Assembly (NCBI GenBank): GCA_001599755.1
Contig: BCHX01000004.1
Coordinates: 744,001-808,000 of the forward strand
Origin: Gliomastix tumulicola
Taxonomy: Eukaryota; Ascomycota; Sordariomycetes; Hypocreales; Bionectriaceae
DNA: 64,000 bases
Direction: 5' to 3'
Part shown: piece after piece, positions 1 to 12,310 of the stretch
How positions within the stretch are numbered: the stretch's first letter is position 1
Layout of the letters: every line of letters begins with the position of its first letter
Made by a program: the position numbers and the translations under genes
The notes under the pieces: generated by a model
Database searches by the model: none
Told to the model about the DNA's origin: nothing
The model's input: only the letters and a program-made list of their open reading frames with translations

Positions 1-452
1 GGGTCAACCAGGGGCAGGTTACATATACCGCCCCAGGAGGAGCAGTCTGGAGCGGCGCAGCCCCGAATCCGAACAGATCCGGACCTTGAGAGGAGCCTGA
101 GTTAGCATCGTGGCTTAGAGTCCTATCTCATGCTTCCATGCCAGGCACTGCCTCAGTGGATGCTTGGGGGCTGGAGGCGCGAGTTGACAGTGTGAACCCC
201 TGTTAGGTATTTTTACACTTCGAGTACATGCTGAGTCCGACCGATTAGTAGTTTGTATATAGGCTTCACCCTTTATCATAAACTTATTCGCGATACCTGG
301 TCCCTCTTGCGATGCGACTAGCCTGGTCACATCCCTGTCAAGCTATTCCCCGTCTTTCTATGGAGCGCCTGGTCAAGAGACTCAAGATCTTCCCCGCCAA
401 CTCTTATTTTCTACCCTCAATACAACCAAGCAGCAGACGGGCCGTATCTAAA
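1..452. other. Intergenic, upstream of HET gene
   Basis: No supported gene. An ATG at 312 is in frame with the HET gene, but the 47 residues it would add resemble no HET N-terminus, so this stretch is read as promoter and 5' leader. Confidence 0.5.
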
Positions 453-2411
453 ATGTCGACCAATGGGCCATACCGGGAGCTACAGGCATCGCCTCCCTCC
501 ATCAGACTCTTCACGCTCCTCCCATCTCCGTCAGCAGATGGTCCTCTAGAAGGGCACCTTGAGGCCTTTCCCCTCGACTCCTGCCCGCCTTACGAAGCGC
601 TCTCGTACGCCTGGGGAAGGGAGCGCAACATCCAAAAGCCGGTCCGCCTGGACGGCCAAGATGTCCTTGCCACATCCAGCCTCGACTCAGCACTCCGCAG
701 CCTGCGCCTGCTAGATACGCCCCGGGTCCTCTGGGTGGATGCCTTGTGCATCAACCAGAAGTCGGCGTCTGAGCGGTCTCACCAAGTGTCGCTCATGAGA
801 GAGATCTACTCTCGTTGTGAGCGCGACCTCCTCTGGCTCGGCCCCGATCTGTATCGGGAGACTGGGTGGTACAATCCGAGTGAAGAGACTTTAGGCAATG
901 GGATGGAGCTGATGCGTCAAATCGCGGAAAAGGATATCAAGGCCCTCAGAGCCATGGAAGACAAATGGAGCGAATACATGGGACGATTCCATAGAGTCGC
1001 TAAAACAGTGGGGGGAGATGAGAACGAAGCGACGCTCGAGGGCAAAGAATGGATGCTGTCCGACGACCAGCAGACCAATCTTTGGTCTGTTGTGAACCAC
1101 GCAGAGGTATGGACCCGACTGTGGATTGTTCAGGAGGCGGCCCTCGCGCCCAAGATTCAGCTCGTCTCGGGCCGCCACACGCTCGACTGGGACTTGATCT
1201 CGCGGTTCCTCGGGGATACGCCGTATGCCGACGCCTTCCACGGCACCTTTAGCCACGACTCGGTGGACCGGATAGTCGGGCAGTTATTCTACAAGGTCCA
1301 GTCTATCGACCACCAGCGACAGCTGGTCGATGACGTGCGCAGCGGCGGCAAGGGGGAGTCGTCGATGCTCGACGTTCTGGCGAGGTTCAGGTCCTCGTCA
1401 GCCACCGATCCGCGGGACAAGATCTACGGCCTGCTGAGTCTGGCGACAGATAGCGTCCGTGACAGGATCAAACCAGACTACGACAAGGAGCCTGGAGTGG
1501 TGTACACTGAGGTGACGGCAACTATCATCAACGAAAGCCGAAATCTGGATATCATCTGCCAGAGCCCTTGGAGGAGCCACGGTCACGGTCTTCGGAATGA
1601 GCCAGAGCCGCTTTCGGGCCATCCATCCTGGGCTGCTGACTTCCGCATCAACGGGAGCGTACACCTGTTTGCTCAGCGGTCCATCTTCAACGCTGGAAAG
1701 CCGGAGTGCCAGGTGCCCTGCCAGATGCTGGACAACACCGTGCTAGTGACGAGAGGTGTGAAGATTGGGCGTGTGGGAGAGATACGGCAACACGACTACG
1801 TCAAATCCCAACGCACAAATTACCGAGGGAACGCAATCCAGGACCTGCCTCTTGACTGGCTACGACTCTATCTGAAGAAGGAAATCATCGACAAGCCGGA
1901 TCCGAGCCATGTCTATGTCGCCACCGGTGAACCAGTCTTCACGGCCTTTTGGCGGACACTCGTCACGGACTGTGAGGCGTTTCCCATGAAGCGGCTCACG
2001 CCCGAGCAGATTGCCGAATACGACAAGGTTTTGAGGAAAGAGTGGCCGGAGGTCATTCGACTGCGAGAACAGGGCGTCAAGAGTGACGGGTCTTGGCAGG
2101 ATGTGACGTTCTACCAGTCAAAGGTCAACCGACTGTGGATTGAGCTCTATGACCAGTGGAATTTCTCCATCACGGACAACGGCCTGTATGCCATGATAAC
2201 CGAGCCAACCAGAGAGGGGGATGTCATAGCTTGTCTGGACGGGGGCAAAGTGCCCGTCGTGCTGCGGCCGGCAGAGCATGACGGGCCTGGGGAGAGATGG
2301 CAGCTTATTACCGTGGCGTATGTGCATGGGTTTATGGATGGAGAGGCCACGCGGTCGGGAGGGATGGCTGAGAAGCTGGGTTTGAAGGAGGAGGAGCTCT
2401 GGCTGGTCTGA
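453..2411 (+). CDS. HET-domain protein (heterokaryon incompatibility family)
   Basis: A single exon encodes 652 aa. The HET signature blocks are in order: YEALSYAWG near residue 46, WVDALCINQ near 94, then the RSHQVSLMREIYSRC and LLWLG region, and a DPRDKIYGLLSLA block near 318. HET domains are known to trigger cell death or growth arrest on non-self recognition in filamentous ascomycetes; the partner or trigger of this copy cannot be read. The start was set at the ATG at 453 because it has A at -3 and the homologous region begins soon after; the longer frame from 312 looks non-homologous. No membrane segment or repeat domain is seen at the C-terminus. It lies at the outer edge of the PKS region, pointing toward the sulfotransferase-like gene. 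Such genes are numerous in accessory regions, so a link to the metabolite cluster is not implied. Confidence 0.88.
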   Translation: MSTNGPYRELQASPPSIRLFTLLPSPSADGPLEGHLEAFPLDSCPPYEALSYAWGRERNIQKPVRLDGQDVLATSSLDSALRSLRLLDTPRVLWVDALCINQKSASERSHQVSLMREIYSRCERDLLWLGPDLYRETGWYNPSEETLGNGMELMRQIAEKDIKALRAMEDKWSEYMGRFHRVAKTVGGDENEATLEGKEWMLSDDQQTNLWSVVNHAEVWTRLWIVQEAALAPKIQLVSGRHTLDWDLISRFLGDTPYADAFHGTFSHDSVDRIVGQLFYKVQSIDHQRQLVDDVRSGGKGESSMLDVLARFRSSSATDPRDKIYGLLSLATDSVRDRIKPDYDKEPGVVYTEVTATIINESRNLDIICQSPWRSHGHGLRNEPEPLSGHPSWAADFRINGSVHLFAQRSIFNAGKPECQVPCQMLDNTVLVTRGVKIGRVGEIRQHDYVKSQRTNYRGNAIQDLPLDWLRLYLKKEIIDKPDPSHVYVATGEPVFTAFWRTLVTDCEAFPMKRLTPEQIAEYDKVLRKEWPEVIRLREQGVKSDGSWQDVTFYQSKVNRLWIELYDQWNFSITDNGLYAMITEPTREGDVIACLDGGKVPVVLRPAEHDGPGERWQLITVAYVHGFMDGEATRSGGMAEKLGLKEEELWLV

Positions 2412-2721
2412 TCGATTCTGGGTATGACGTCTCGAGAACAGCAATGTCCTTCATGAATCCGAGGTAGTATGTGGGCGTTGTCATGAAGGAAAAACATTGA
2501 ACCCCGCGTGAATGATCCCTGACCGTAGATTGATTTCCTTTTTGAGGATAGGGGTAAGCGATGTAAGCGCTATGCACCAAAAGGATCAAGCTGCTTACTC
2601 GTCTCATTCCTACGCCTCACCGACCGTTGGAATCGTTGTGTGACACATGCATCTTGCTATATCTCGGACCCCTCACGAATCTGTTGTCGCAGTTCAAATC
2701 GTTCATCATCAATTCTTCAGT
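2412..2721. other. Intergenic, HET gene to sulfotransferase-like gene
   Basis: About 310 bp between two genes on the same strand. It should hold the HET terminator and the next promoter; no distinct motif is seen. Confidence 0.4.
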
Positions 2722-3781
2722 ATGCCGCAACTAGACGGATGGTATTGGTGTGTCGTCGAGTACATCTACTCGCTCCCCGAGCCGGCTGTGCGCAAGCGGA
2801 CTAAGCCCCTGGAGGTCATCTGCATTGGAATGCCCCGGACGGGCACAGAGTCACTGCAGCATGCATTGATCAAGCTGGGTGAGTCCCTGGCGTCGAATTG
2901 AGGGATATGGCAAAGGGCCCCAGACTATGTGAGCTAACCTCTGCATGCAGGTTATGATCACACTTACCACGGCTGGGACATCAACTTTGAGTCTCCCAAC
3001 TACGCCCAGCAATGGACTCGTCTCTGTAAACGAAAGTCCGTCCCCTCATCTGCCTCGCATCTCATCACGCCAGCTAACAGACCCTAAGGTGGTTCGGTGA
3101 AGACGGCGGAGAAGTGAAACTCACAGCTGCTGACTTCGACGCCGTCATGGGCCACGCTGTCGCCGTCGCCGATGCCCCGGCGTCTGTCTTTGCAGCCGAG
3201 CTCATCGAGGCCTATCCGGATGCCAAGGTCGTCCTCAACTACCGCAGCGACATAGACGCCTGGCATCGCAGCCTCATCACAACCATAGGACGGGCCAACA
3301 ACCTCTGGGGCTTCTTCGCGCTGTCCTGTCTGAGCAAGGAGTGCTTCTGGAGCTGGCATGTGTACCTGCGGTACATGTGGCCGGGTCTGTTCCGCTCTCT
3401 AGATGGGAACCCTGCGAATGGGATGAGTAGGAATGCGAAGTGGGTGTATCGAGGTATGTTGAGACTATCCCTTTCTTTCAAGATTCACTGTAGAAGCTGA
3501 TATTAGGACAAGATCACTACAACATGGTGCGTGGCATGGTGCCAAAGGAGAGGCTGCTTGAATGGCGTATTGATGACGGCTGGGGCCCGTTGTGCGAGTT
3601 CCTCGGCAAGCCGGTTCCAGATGAGGCTTTCCCTGTCATGAACACGGGCGCCGGATTTGCTGGTCAGGAGAAGAAGCTGGCCATGAGATGGGTTGGGGAG
3701 GCTGCCAAGAATTTGGCGATCATCGTCGGTGTCTTATCTGTCACTATTGGCACGGTCATCTACGTGCGACGAGGCTCGTAG
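2722..3781 (+). CDS. P-loop sulfotransferase-fold protein (Sulfotransfer_4 type), C-terminal membrane anchor
   Basis: Four exons (2722-2878, 2951-3035, 3089-3453, 3507-3781) give 293 aa. The N-terminal strand-loop VICIGMPRTGTESLQHAL has the GxPRTGTxSL PAPS-binding signature, and AKVVLNYRSDIDAWHRS fits the second nucleotide-contact region. This fungal family is often labelled 'NAD-dependent epimerase/dehydratase' in databases, but the visible motif is that of a sulfotransferase. A hydrophobic helix near the end (AIIVGVLSVTIGTVIYV), followed by basic residues, suggests a tail anchor. Intron 2 uses an unusual GTCCGT donor, chosen because it keeps the frame through RKWFGEDGG; a GTAAAC donor at 3026 joined to an acceptor at 3102 is the alternative. 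The start at 2722 has A at -3. It is convergent with PKS1, whose stop is 231 bp away. A tailoring role is possible but the substrate is unknown. Confidence 0.78.
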
Positions 3782-4011
3782 ATCGGGGATGTTCCATTTT
3801 CTAATGAGGCAGCCAAGATACTCTCACAGACTAGATCAGGAAGTTGCTGTTGACGCCGGTAGCCCTAAGGTCGTCTTAGCGGAGGAGATCATGACAGCAG
3901 AGATTAAGAAATTAGGATCATTGGTTGTGCTGTTACTACTTGATGAGTTGATACCTAGCCTAACAGCTGTTGAGAGATTCCAAGTTTCGAGAGTCCACCA
4001 ACTCCCAACTC

Positions 4012-7000
4012 TCATGGATGCAGCGCTTGAGACAGCTTCTCGGCAGCATACTTTCCAAGCACCTGTATAGTTCCCATACCCAGCATCTCCAGCACACTGA
4101 TATCCAAGCCCAACGTCTGCTTCCACCAGAGCCTCATCTCGATAGCCACGAGGGAGTCCATTCCAATATCCGCCAAGCCGAGTTCAAGATTGAGCTCATC
4201 AGCTGGGATGAAGAGCAGGCTCAGCACCTTCAGCCCGATGGCACGAGCAAGGAAGTCGGCTGCTTCGGGGATGCTCAGAGTACCCGGGTTCTCACGGGCT
4301 TGGGACAGGAACCTCTTGATACCGTCAGCCGCGTCACCGGCACCGGCACCTGAACCGCCATCGGATTCATTACGGTAGACGGGGAAGCGCGGGTCTCGGC
4401 GCCAGGGGACACGGCAGTTGGGGCTGGTCAGGGGCAGGAGACTCCTGATACCCAGGGCAAAGGTACGTGAATCAGCCGAGGCAGCCCAAGACAGTGCACG
4501 CGGGGACGCAGGGGCGGTAGCCACAGTCAGGGCATCCAAGATATCCGTCTCCCGGAGCGCGTGGTATCCAGTCGCCTTCATCTGGTGGATGAGTTCAGCG
4601 CTCTCAGAGACATAGCCGACGCCGAAGACGGCACCAAGGGCGATGGTTGACGCGGCGAGACCGAGACCTGCGCGGTACTGGACGAAGGAGTCCAGGAAGC
4701 TGTTGGCGCTGCCGTAGTTGGCCTGGCCCATGTTGCCGATGATGCCTGAGATGGAGCTGAACATGACGAAGAAGTCGAGGTCCGCGCCGGCCTCGATCGC
4801 CTGGTTGTGGAGGTTCCAGGTTCCCTGGACCTTGGGGCCGACAGCAGTGTGCCAGTCGTCCCAAGTCATGTTGGCCCAGGCCTGGTCACGGAGAAGCATA
4901 GTCATGTTGATGATGCCCTTGAGAGGAGCGTTGTCATCGGCCGCCTTGATGGCCTGCGCAACGACGCTTCCCTCGGTCACACTCCCGGCAACAAGCTTGA
5001 CTGACGCTCCCATGGTCTCCAGCTCGCGGGCGAACGCAAGGTCCTCGGGTTTTCCGGCGCTGCGGGAGAGGAACACGAGGTTGCGTGCTCCGTTTTCCAC
5101 GAGCCAGATGGCGACCGCCCGTCCGATACCCCCGAGTCCTCCTACGAGGAGATAGGATGCAGCGCTTTCAAAGACTGGTGTCCTCCTCCGATCTGAGATA
5201 GCAGAATCCTCGTGGATGGTGCCATCAACATCGCGTAGCTCGATAACGACTTTTTCAGTCTGATGCTCGTTCTTTTGTACGAGCTCGAAGGCGTCTTGGA
5301 TCTGGGTGGCGGGATAGACTGCAACAGGTCGAATCGGGAGGATAGCCCGCTCCTCGAATAGTTCTAGGACGGAACGCAGAAGTCTGTTCAGGTGTTAGGC
5401 AGAAAGATACATCATTGGAAGAGACTTCAGAAACTCACCTCTGGATGATTGTAGGCTTCGTAGCGAGCAAACGACTCCAATCGACATGGTGGAAACTCCG
5501 GTTCGGCCTCGCGGAGTCCCCGACATCGCTTCCAATGTTGACGTGTCTGCCGAACTCGGCGACGACATCCCAGCTCGCCTGCGCGAGTTCACCCGAGAGG
5601 GAGCTTAGCACTACATCGACTCCCTCCCCGTTCGTCTCGCGCAGTATGCCGGCTCGAAACGAGACATCCTTGGAGGAGAAGATTCTGCTCCTCGGGATAT
5701 TCCAGGAGCTGCGCAGATGCTCAATCTCCTCCTCTGACCCAGCCGTGGCATAGATATCCGCGCCGACGTGTCGTGCCACCTGCATGGCGGCGAGTCCAAG
5801 TGCGCCGGTTGCGTTATGGATCAGGACAGACTGGATGGTCTCTGTAAGCTTGGTGCGCACGAACGAGATCTTGGGAGTCTTGTGGACTTACCTGGCCACG
5901 CTCTAGCAGCGCGATGTGACGCAGAGCGTAGATGGCAAGGCCATATGCCGAGGCCAGGGTAACAGCATCATTGAAGCTGAGATTATTCGGGATCCGGATC
6001 ACTCGCTGTGCCGATTCCGTCACCGTCGTTGCGAGAGTCCCGTGGCCGAGGAGGATCACTCTATCACCAGCCTGCAGGTGCTGCACCTGGGGTCCGACCT
6101 TTCGAACGATACCTGCGGCCTCCTGACCGAGGAACGGGCTGCTCGTGTCGATGCTACCGGTAGCGATGCGCACATCCTTATTTGAACTGTCAGTATGGGC
6201 TAATTTGGTGAAGGGGTATAAGCAGATTCTTACCCTCGAGTCTAGCGCAGAGGCGTACACATCCACCTGTACTTCGTCTCCCGAGGGGTTCGTCGTCTCC
6301 CTGCGAGACCACTGGAGCTCTGCTTGGCGGCCAGAGCGGCTCGTAGATAAGGCGACGGTGTCATCCGCATCGGACGTGAGTAGCAGGTCAGTCAGAATGA
6401 AGGGAAAGAGTCGTCCGACCTTGACAACCCCTTCGTGGATAGCATACTCCATCTCAGGCGTGAGGACCTCATCCTCTGCATCTCTGCTCTGGAAATGCGT
6501 AAAGATGTCTAACAGCTTGGACGTATCCTTGCTTGAGTCTGCATTGTCGTCTCCGGAAAGGACGACACAGAAATGCATGTCCGTCTCGCTGCGGACGACG
6601 CGGGCCAGTCCAAGAATCTGGGCATACCGCGGATCTTTGGCTCCGACGGGCGAGGCTGGGGAAACCCAGAGCAGGCCAGACCTGTCGAGTCGTTCCATGA
6701 AAGTCTTGAGCTTGCCAAAGTTGTCCTTCGTGATATCCGTGAGGAAGGGCCCCTCAGTATCGAGCAGTGAGATGACATCCACGCCAGGCTCGGGAATATC
6801 CTCGAGCGTCGAGCGCGTGATGCTGTATCCTCTCTCCTCCAGGCCCTGAACCACCGGACCGAGGTCGGATGAGGCATCCCTAGCCAGAAGCGTGATTTTC
6901 TTGGGAGGAAGAGTCTTCTTGGTAGGCTTGGCGATGAACAAGGCGTTCAGCTGTCCATCTTCCACCACCGGCTCAGGGGCGTCAAACTCGGCCGCCTGAA

Positions 7001-10000
7001 GCTCATCTTGCCACCTCTTCGTGCTCACATAGGGCTCATCTACACGGCCGTCATCCGAGCCCTGCCACCACTCGGCTTGTAAACCACGTATAAAGTTGAT
7101 CCACTTGCCGCTAGAGTTCGGGTTGAGCTCCTGCAGGAGCAGACGGCCATCAGGATGAAGGAGTTTACGCGCATTCTTCAAACTCTCCTGAATGTTTCCC
7201 GTCGCATGGATCACGTTTACGGCAATGATGAGATCATAGTTGTCCTCGTCGAAGCCCTGCTCTGCGGGATCCTTCCCGATGTGGAGAGTGGCGTAGTCGA
7301 TATTCGAGTAAGCCTCGAGCTTCTCCTTGGCCGAAGCGAAGAGGCTCGCAGTGGAGTCAGAGAACGTGTACTTGGAGTACTGCGAGCCGAGATGCCTGAG
7401 GATGTCCTGGGCACTGGAACCGGTCCCGGCGCCGAGATGCAGCACGCGCAGGTTGGGCTTCGTGTGTGCCAGATGCTCCAGGAAGATCGAGATGTCGTAC
7501 TGGTCGACAAAGGTCTGCAGCTGGGTCAGGATGTCGTCTTCCTGCAGAAAATCTGAAGCATCAAGTCGTCCGTCGAAGATGTCTGCAAGAGCTGCAGACA
7601 CTTTAGCCAAGGCTTGCGCAGCATGGATGGCTGGGGTATCTCGGAGGCTCTTCACCAGAACTTGGATCTTCTCACCAAGGTCTTGCTCGTTAGCGGGAGA
7701 AGAGCCCTGATGGAGTTCAACCCGCGATTGAAGCCAGGACTGATACAACTTCAGGTGCGGCACGCTCGTCTCCTTGCCCGCAAGCCGACTGTGTGCGTAG
7801 AGTAAAGAGGCGTGGTAGATGTCATCCAGGACCTTAGCATGCGCTCCGTAATCGAATGACGGCTTGAGAACTTCCTTGGCAGGGAGGAAATCCACATGTG
7901 GCTTCCAGACGTGGCGAGCCGCAGCATGTGTGTCGGCAGGCGCAGGCTCGTTGAGGAGAGCTAGCTTTGCACCTGACATACGCATGACCACCTGACCGTC
8001 TGCGGTGGCTTCTGCGCTTCCCAGTACGGAACCCTTACCGACAAATGCGGCGGAGGCGTTGACGATCACGTTAGAGGAGGTTCGAAGAATGGTCAGTTCC
8101 TCGATGCTTGTGGCAAGCACCTGCTTGGACTTGCGCACGAGACCGAGCGAGGCACCGCAAGACAACAGCTGCAGGGAAGCATCGACGATGGTTGGGTGGA
8201 GGTGATAGTTGGCCACATCACTCTGCTTGTTGTTCCGGATCAGAGCGGAAGCGAGCCCTGGCTTTGTCGTCGAGGTTCGAATCTGCTCCAGCCCCTGGAA
8301 GTGCGGGCCGTAGTCAACGCCGGCTTCGCGGATAGCAGTGTACCACTTCTCCGAGGACAGCGGCCGGGGCAACTCTGCATCTACCGTGGAGACACCGAGT
8401 TCTTCGAAAAGGCTCGATACCTCACCAGTCGCATGCTTGGTCCACGCGTGACCGTTGTGGGACGTGATGCTGAACTCCCACCACTGACTATCTGTGGCAC
8501 TGTCCAGACGCTTCCTCCGCAGCGTCGTAATGATCTCGGTGGGCTTCTCGTCCGAGACTACCATCGCTGTGCGCACGAGGAACTTGTGAATCTGGAATCC
8601 CGTGTCGACGCCGCTGATCTGCCGGATGGCCTCACCAGCAATGGCGATATAGCAGGCAAAAGGGAACACCACATCGTCCTGGACCTTGTGGTCGCGGATC
8701 CATTCGGCATTGCTAAGGAGGAAGTTGTTGCGCCAGACAGGCTCCAGATCGCTGCTCTCGACCGTCTTGAGTCCGAGGAGATCGTGATGCGGGTATTTGG
8801 GAAACCGCCACTCCTTCGTCACCCGCGTCTCGTTCCAGTGGCTGACCGAGTGGTTCCAAGGGTAGCGCGGGAGGTCTCGCAGAGTGGAATTCTCTTCATC
8901 TGGGTAGAGAGACGCAAAGTTGACCGGATAGTTGAGAGCCCACAGCTTCCCAGCGGCGGAGAGCAGAGTCTCTGTGCAGCTCTGGCCTCGCACCATGGCC
9001 GCTACATACGGAGCCGCTGTGCTAGACGACTCTGCGACGATCTGGCGGAGGGGACCGGCAAGCGCCGAGTGAGGCCCGATTTCAAGAAAAGCGGTGTTCT
9101 TGCCAAGGCCCGGGTGTTGCAAGACGTGCGATACGGCACTTCGGAAGCGGACAGGTGACTCGAGGTTCTGCTGCCAGTATCTGACACCGAGCTGCTCGTA
9201 TGCAGGTAGAAGTTTGCCGTGGACACTAGAGAAGAATGGCTTTGAGGGGGACTTTCCGAGGACCTTGTCACCAACCAGATCGACGTACTGTTCGCCAATC
9301 TCCACCATGTGATGCGAATGGTAGGCCTTGTCGACCTGCAGGAGTCTAGCCAGGGTATCGGGCTTCTTCTCCTTGATCTTCTCAACGACCAACTCCACGG
9401 CCTCTGCATCTCCGGATAGTGTTACGCTGCGGGGAGAGTTGTCGCAGGCGATAGTCACACCCGGGACCAGGAACTCTGTAGCCTCGTGCCAGCCAAGGCC
9501 AATGGCAGCCATGCGTCCCTTCCTCGTCTGCTTGGCGGCGCTGATGCCACGGTAGTAGGCGACTGTGATAGCCTCCTGGGCCGTCAGAGCACCCGAGGCA
9601 TAAGCTCCTGCAATCTCGCCGCTAGAATGGCCGACGACGGCTTCGGCCTCGATACCAACGGCCTCGAGGGCGTCTACGAGAGCAACTTGGATGGCGGTGC
9701 AGAGCGGCTGCGACAGCTCGGCTTCTCCGAGACGACTCGTCTTTGCTGGCTTACGCAGTTCGGCTTCAACCGTCCAGTCGGGGCCTGCAGCTCCCAGTCC
9801 CTTCAAGGTCTCGTCCAACAACTTGATAGTTGCCTTGAAGACGGGATTGTTGCGGAGGAGATCGCGACCCATCTGCGGCCACTGAGCACCCTGTCCCGTG
9901 AAGACGAAGATGAGCTTTGGCTTCTGGGTGCTCTTTGTGCCCGCGGAGACCGTCCCCGGCTGCTCCTTGCTGGAGACGGCGAACGAGCGGTAGGGGAGGT

Positions 10001-11686
10001 GCTCACGGCGCTGGGAAAGGGTGTAGGCCAGATCGCCGATACGCTCTGGATGCTTGTTCAGGTACTCGGTGTGTGATTTGACCACGCCATCCAGCGAGTC
10101 CTGGGAGTTGGCCGAGTAAAGGAGGAGCTGCGGTGTCTCTGGGCCCTCATCTAGTTCCGTCTCGACGTTGTGATGTGCGGCGGATTCGAGAATGACGTGC
10201 GCGTTTGTGCCTCCGATGCCGAAGGAGTTGACACTGACTCTCTCGGCCCGATCTTGTGGCCACGGTGTCGGGTCGAGGGGGAGTTGCAGCTTGGCCGACT
10301 CCCAGGGGATGTTGGGGTTGGGCGAGGAGAACTTGATGTTGGGCGGGATGGTGCGGTTCTCAAGGGCCAGGACTGCCTTGAGCACCGAGTTGAGGCCTGA
10401 GGCTCCTTCAGCATGGCCCAAGTTGGGCTTGATAGAGCCGATGTAGATCCCGCGATCGCCAAAGACTCGCCCAACGGCCTTGGTCTCGACGGGGTCGCCC
10501 ACGGGCGTTCCGGTGCCGTGGCACTCAATGAAGGCTGTCTGGGAGAAGTCCTCGATCCCGGCGAGCTTGTACGTATGTCTCATCAGCGCCTCCTGGGCGT
10601 AGGTGCTGGGGTACGTGAACCCCGGTGTCTTGCCATCGTTGTTGACCGCACTGCCACTGATGACGGCTCGGATGGGGTTGCCGTCCTGGATCGCGTGTCG
10701 GAGCGATTTGACGTAGACGGCGTTGATGGCCTCGCCTCGGGCGTATCCGTTGCCGTCTGCCGAAAACGCCTTGCAAGATCCGTCTGGTGAGAGAACACCC
10801 ATCTCGACCAGCTTCGTGGTGGCGGAGGGTGCTAGGATAAGATTCGTGCCTCCGACAATGGCTGACCTGCACTGTCCCTGCGAGATGGCTAGGCAAGCTT
10901 CGTTCAGGGCTACCAGGGAGGCAGAGCAAGCTGTTCTGATCGTCATACTGGTTGGTCACAGTTGTTAGCGTCCAATATTTGCATGGATACTGTACCATGT
11001 TCTTCTTACCTGGGCCCTTGCAAGTCCATCTCGTATGACACACGGTTGGAAAGGTTGAAATCAACATAGCCAGTCAGGCTGTATGTAGAGTACTGCTGGG
11101 GATCTCTCTCCAGCATGTCCAGCCAGTCCTCGCCGAAGTTCCCCATGAAGACGCCAATCTTCTTCCCTCTCCAGTTCGTCTCACCGGCGTCCTCCAGAAC
11201 CTCCCGCGAGACCTCGAGCATCTGGCGCTGCTGCGGGTCGCAACGCTCCAGCTCCTTGGGCGACATGGTGAAGAAGGACGCATCCAAGGTGCTGAGGTCG
11301 TTGTCGAGGAAGTACCCGTACGGACAGTTCGTGGTCCCGGGCTTGCCGTTGTCTGAGAGGTACGCGTCGACGCTGTACCTCGACTCTGGCACACGGCTCT
11401 TGGCATCGCCCTTGGCTAGGAGGAAGTCCCAGAGCTCGGCTGGGGAGTTGATGCCGCCGGGGAGACGGCAGGCCATGCCGCAGATTGCGATGGGCTCGTA
11501 CGTCTTCTCAGCTGCCGACTCTGAGCCTGCGGCAGCGAGAATGAATGCGTCGACATTAGTGCCGTTTTCAGAAGAAGCATAACTGTCTGAAGAAGGTGGC
11601 TGAGGGGGGATGATCTCTGTGGCCCGGTCGGTGTCGGGAAAGGGAGAAAGACGGCCATCGTCAGAAGAAGCAGCGTGGGGGGCCAT
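4012..11686 (-). CDS. HR-PKS 1: KS-AT-DH-MT-ER-KR-ACP
   Basis: Five exons (11686-11010, 10947-6234, 6176-5892, 5830-5439, 5383-4012) encode about 2479 aa. KS: Cys233 (TACSAS), His359 (HGTGT), His394 (NLGHAEG). AT: Ser667 in GHSSGE. DH: His979 in RDHKVQDD and Asp1148 in HPTIVDAS. C-methyltransferase: LGAGTG near 1395. ER from about 1780. KR: LLVGGLGGIG near 2097 and a GQANY active-site region. ACP: Ser2433 in MDSL, only 46 residues from the end. There is no thioesterase, so release needs a partner in trans, most simply the divergent AOS at 13010. The ER cofactor loop reads NATGALG (1898-1904) instead of the usual AAGGVG, so enoyl reduction may be weak. Introns 1, 3 and 4 follow from frame; intron 2 (57 nt) is open in frame and is inferred because removing it gives the ER consensus ALxxxDVRIATG. 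The exact acyl product cannot be predicted. Confidence 0.93.
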
Positions 11687-12310
11687 CGTTACGAAGGAGA
11701 CACAGCTCGTCGGGAAATATTGAGAATAGGAAAGATGTTTGATGTTTGAGTATCATGAGAAAGTGAGATATGGTTAGGATACATAGTTAGTTATATAGAT
11801 ATCAACCATTCACAGGTTCCTATCAATCAGTCAAGGCGGCCGGCATGGCTTCCCAACTAACAGCCGTTTCTCTACATCAGAAGACCAAGCATGATGGTGG
11901 GGTGTGAGACTAGCAGACCATGCCATCACATTCCTTGACTGATTCTGGAGAAGACCCTGTAAGGCTCGTGGGAGTGGTGTGAGAACCTCATCCGTTGAAC
12001 CCTTGCCACCATGCGGCCAGGGGGCACGCAATTTGGTGGGTTGAAGTTGATGTATCATCCGGTCTCGGTCTCAAAGAATAAACCGTCTGGACCCTACCTG
12101 CTAGTCCAATGTGATACCTCACTTGCAATGACAGGATCCAGCGGGGCCCCGGATAAACCGAGTTTCTCACCGAACAACGGACCTGTTGAATCTGCTGAGT
12201 TCTGACCAGTATCTGCCCATCTCACGATACAGGCTCAATGGCGAAATCACAGGGGTCTGTTGAGAATCACAGACTACATCGTCACAAATGGTCTAAAAGG
12301 ACTTCGGCAA

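Noticed and set aside
8262..8290. GGTTCGAATC resembling a tRNA T-loop
   Set aside because: It lies inside the PKS1 DH coding exon and has no matching acceptor, D or anticodon stems.
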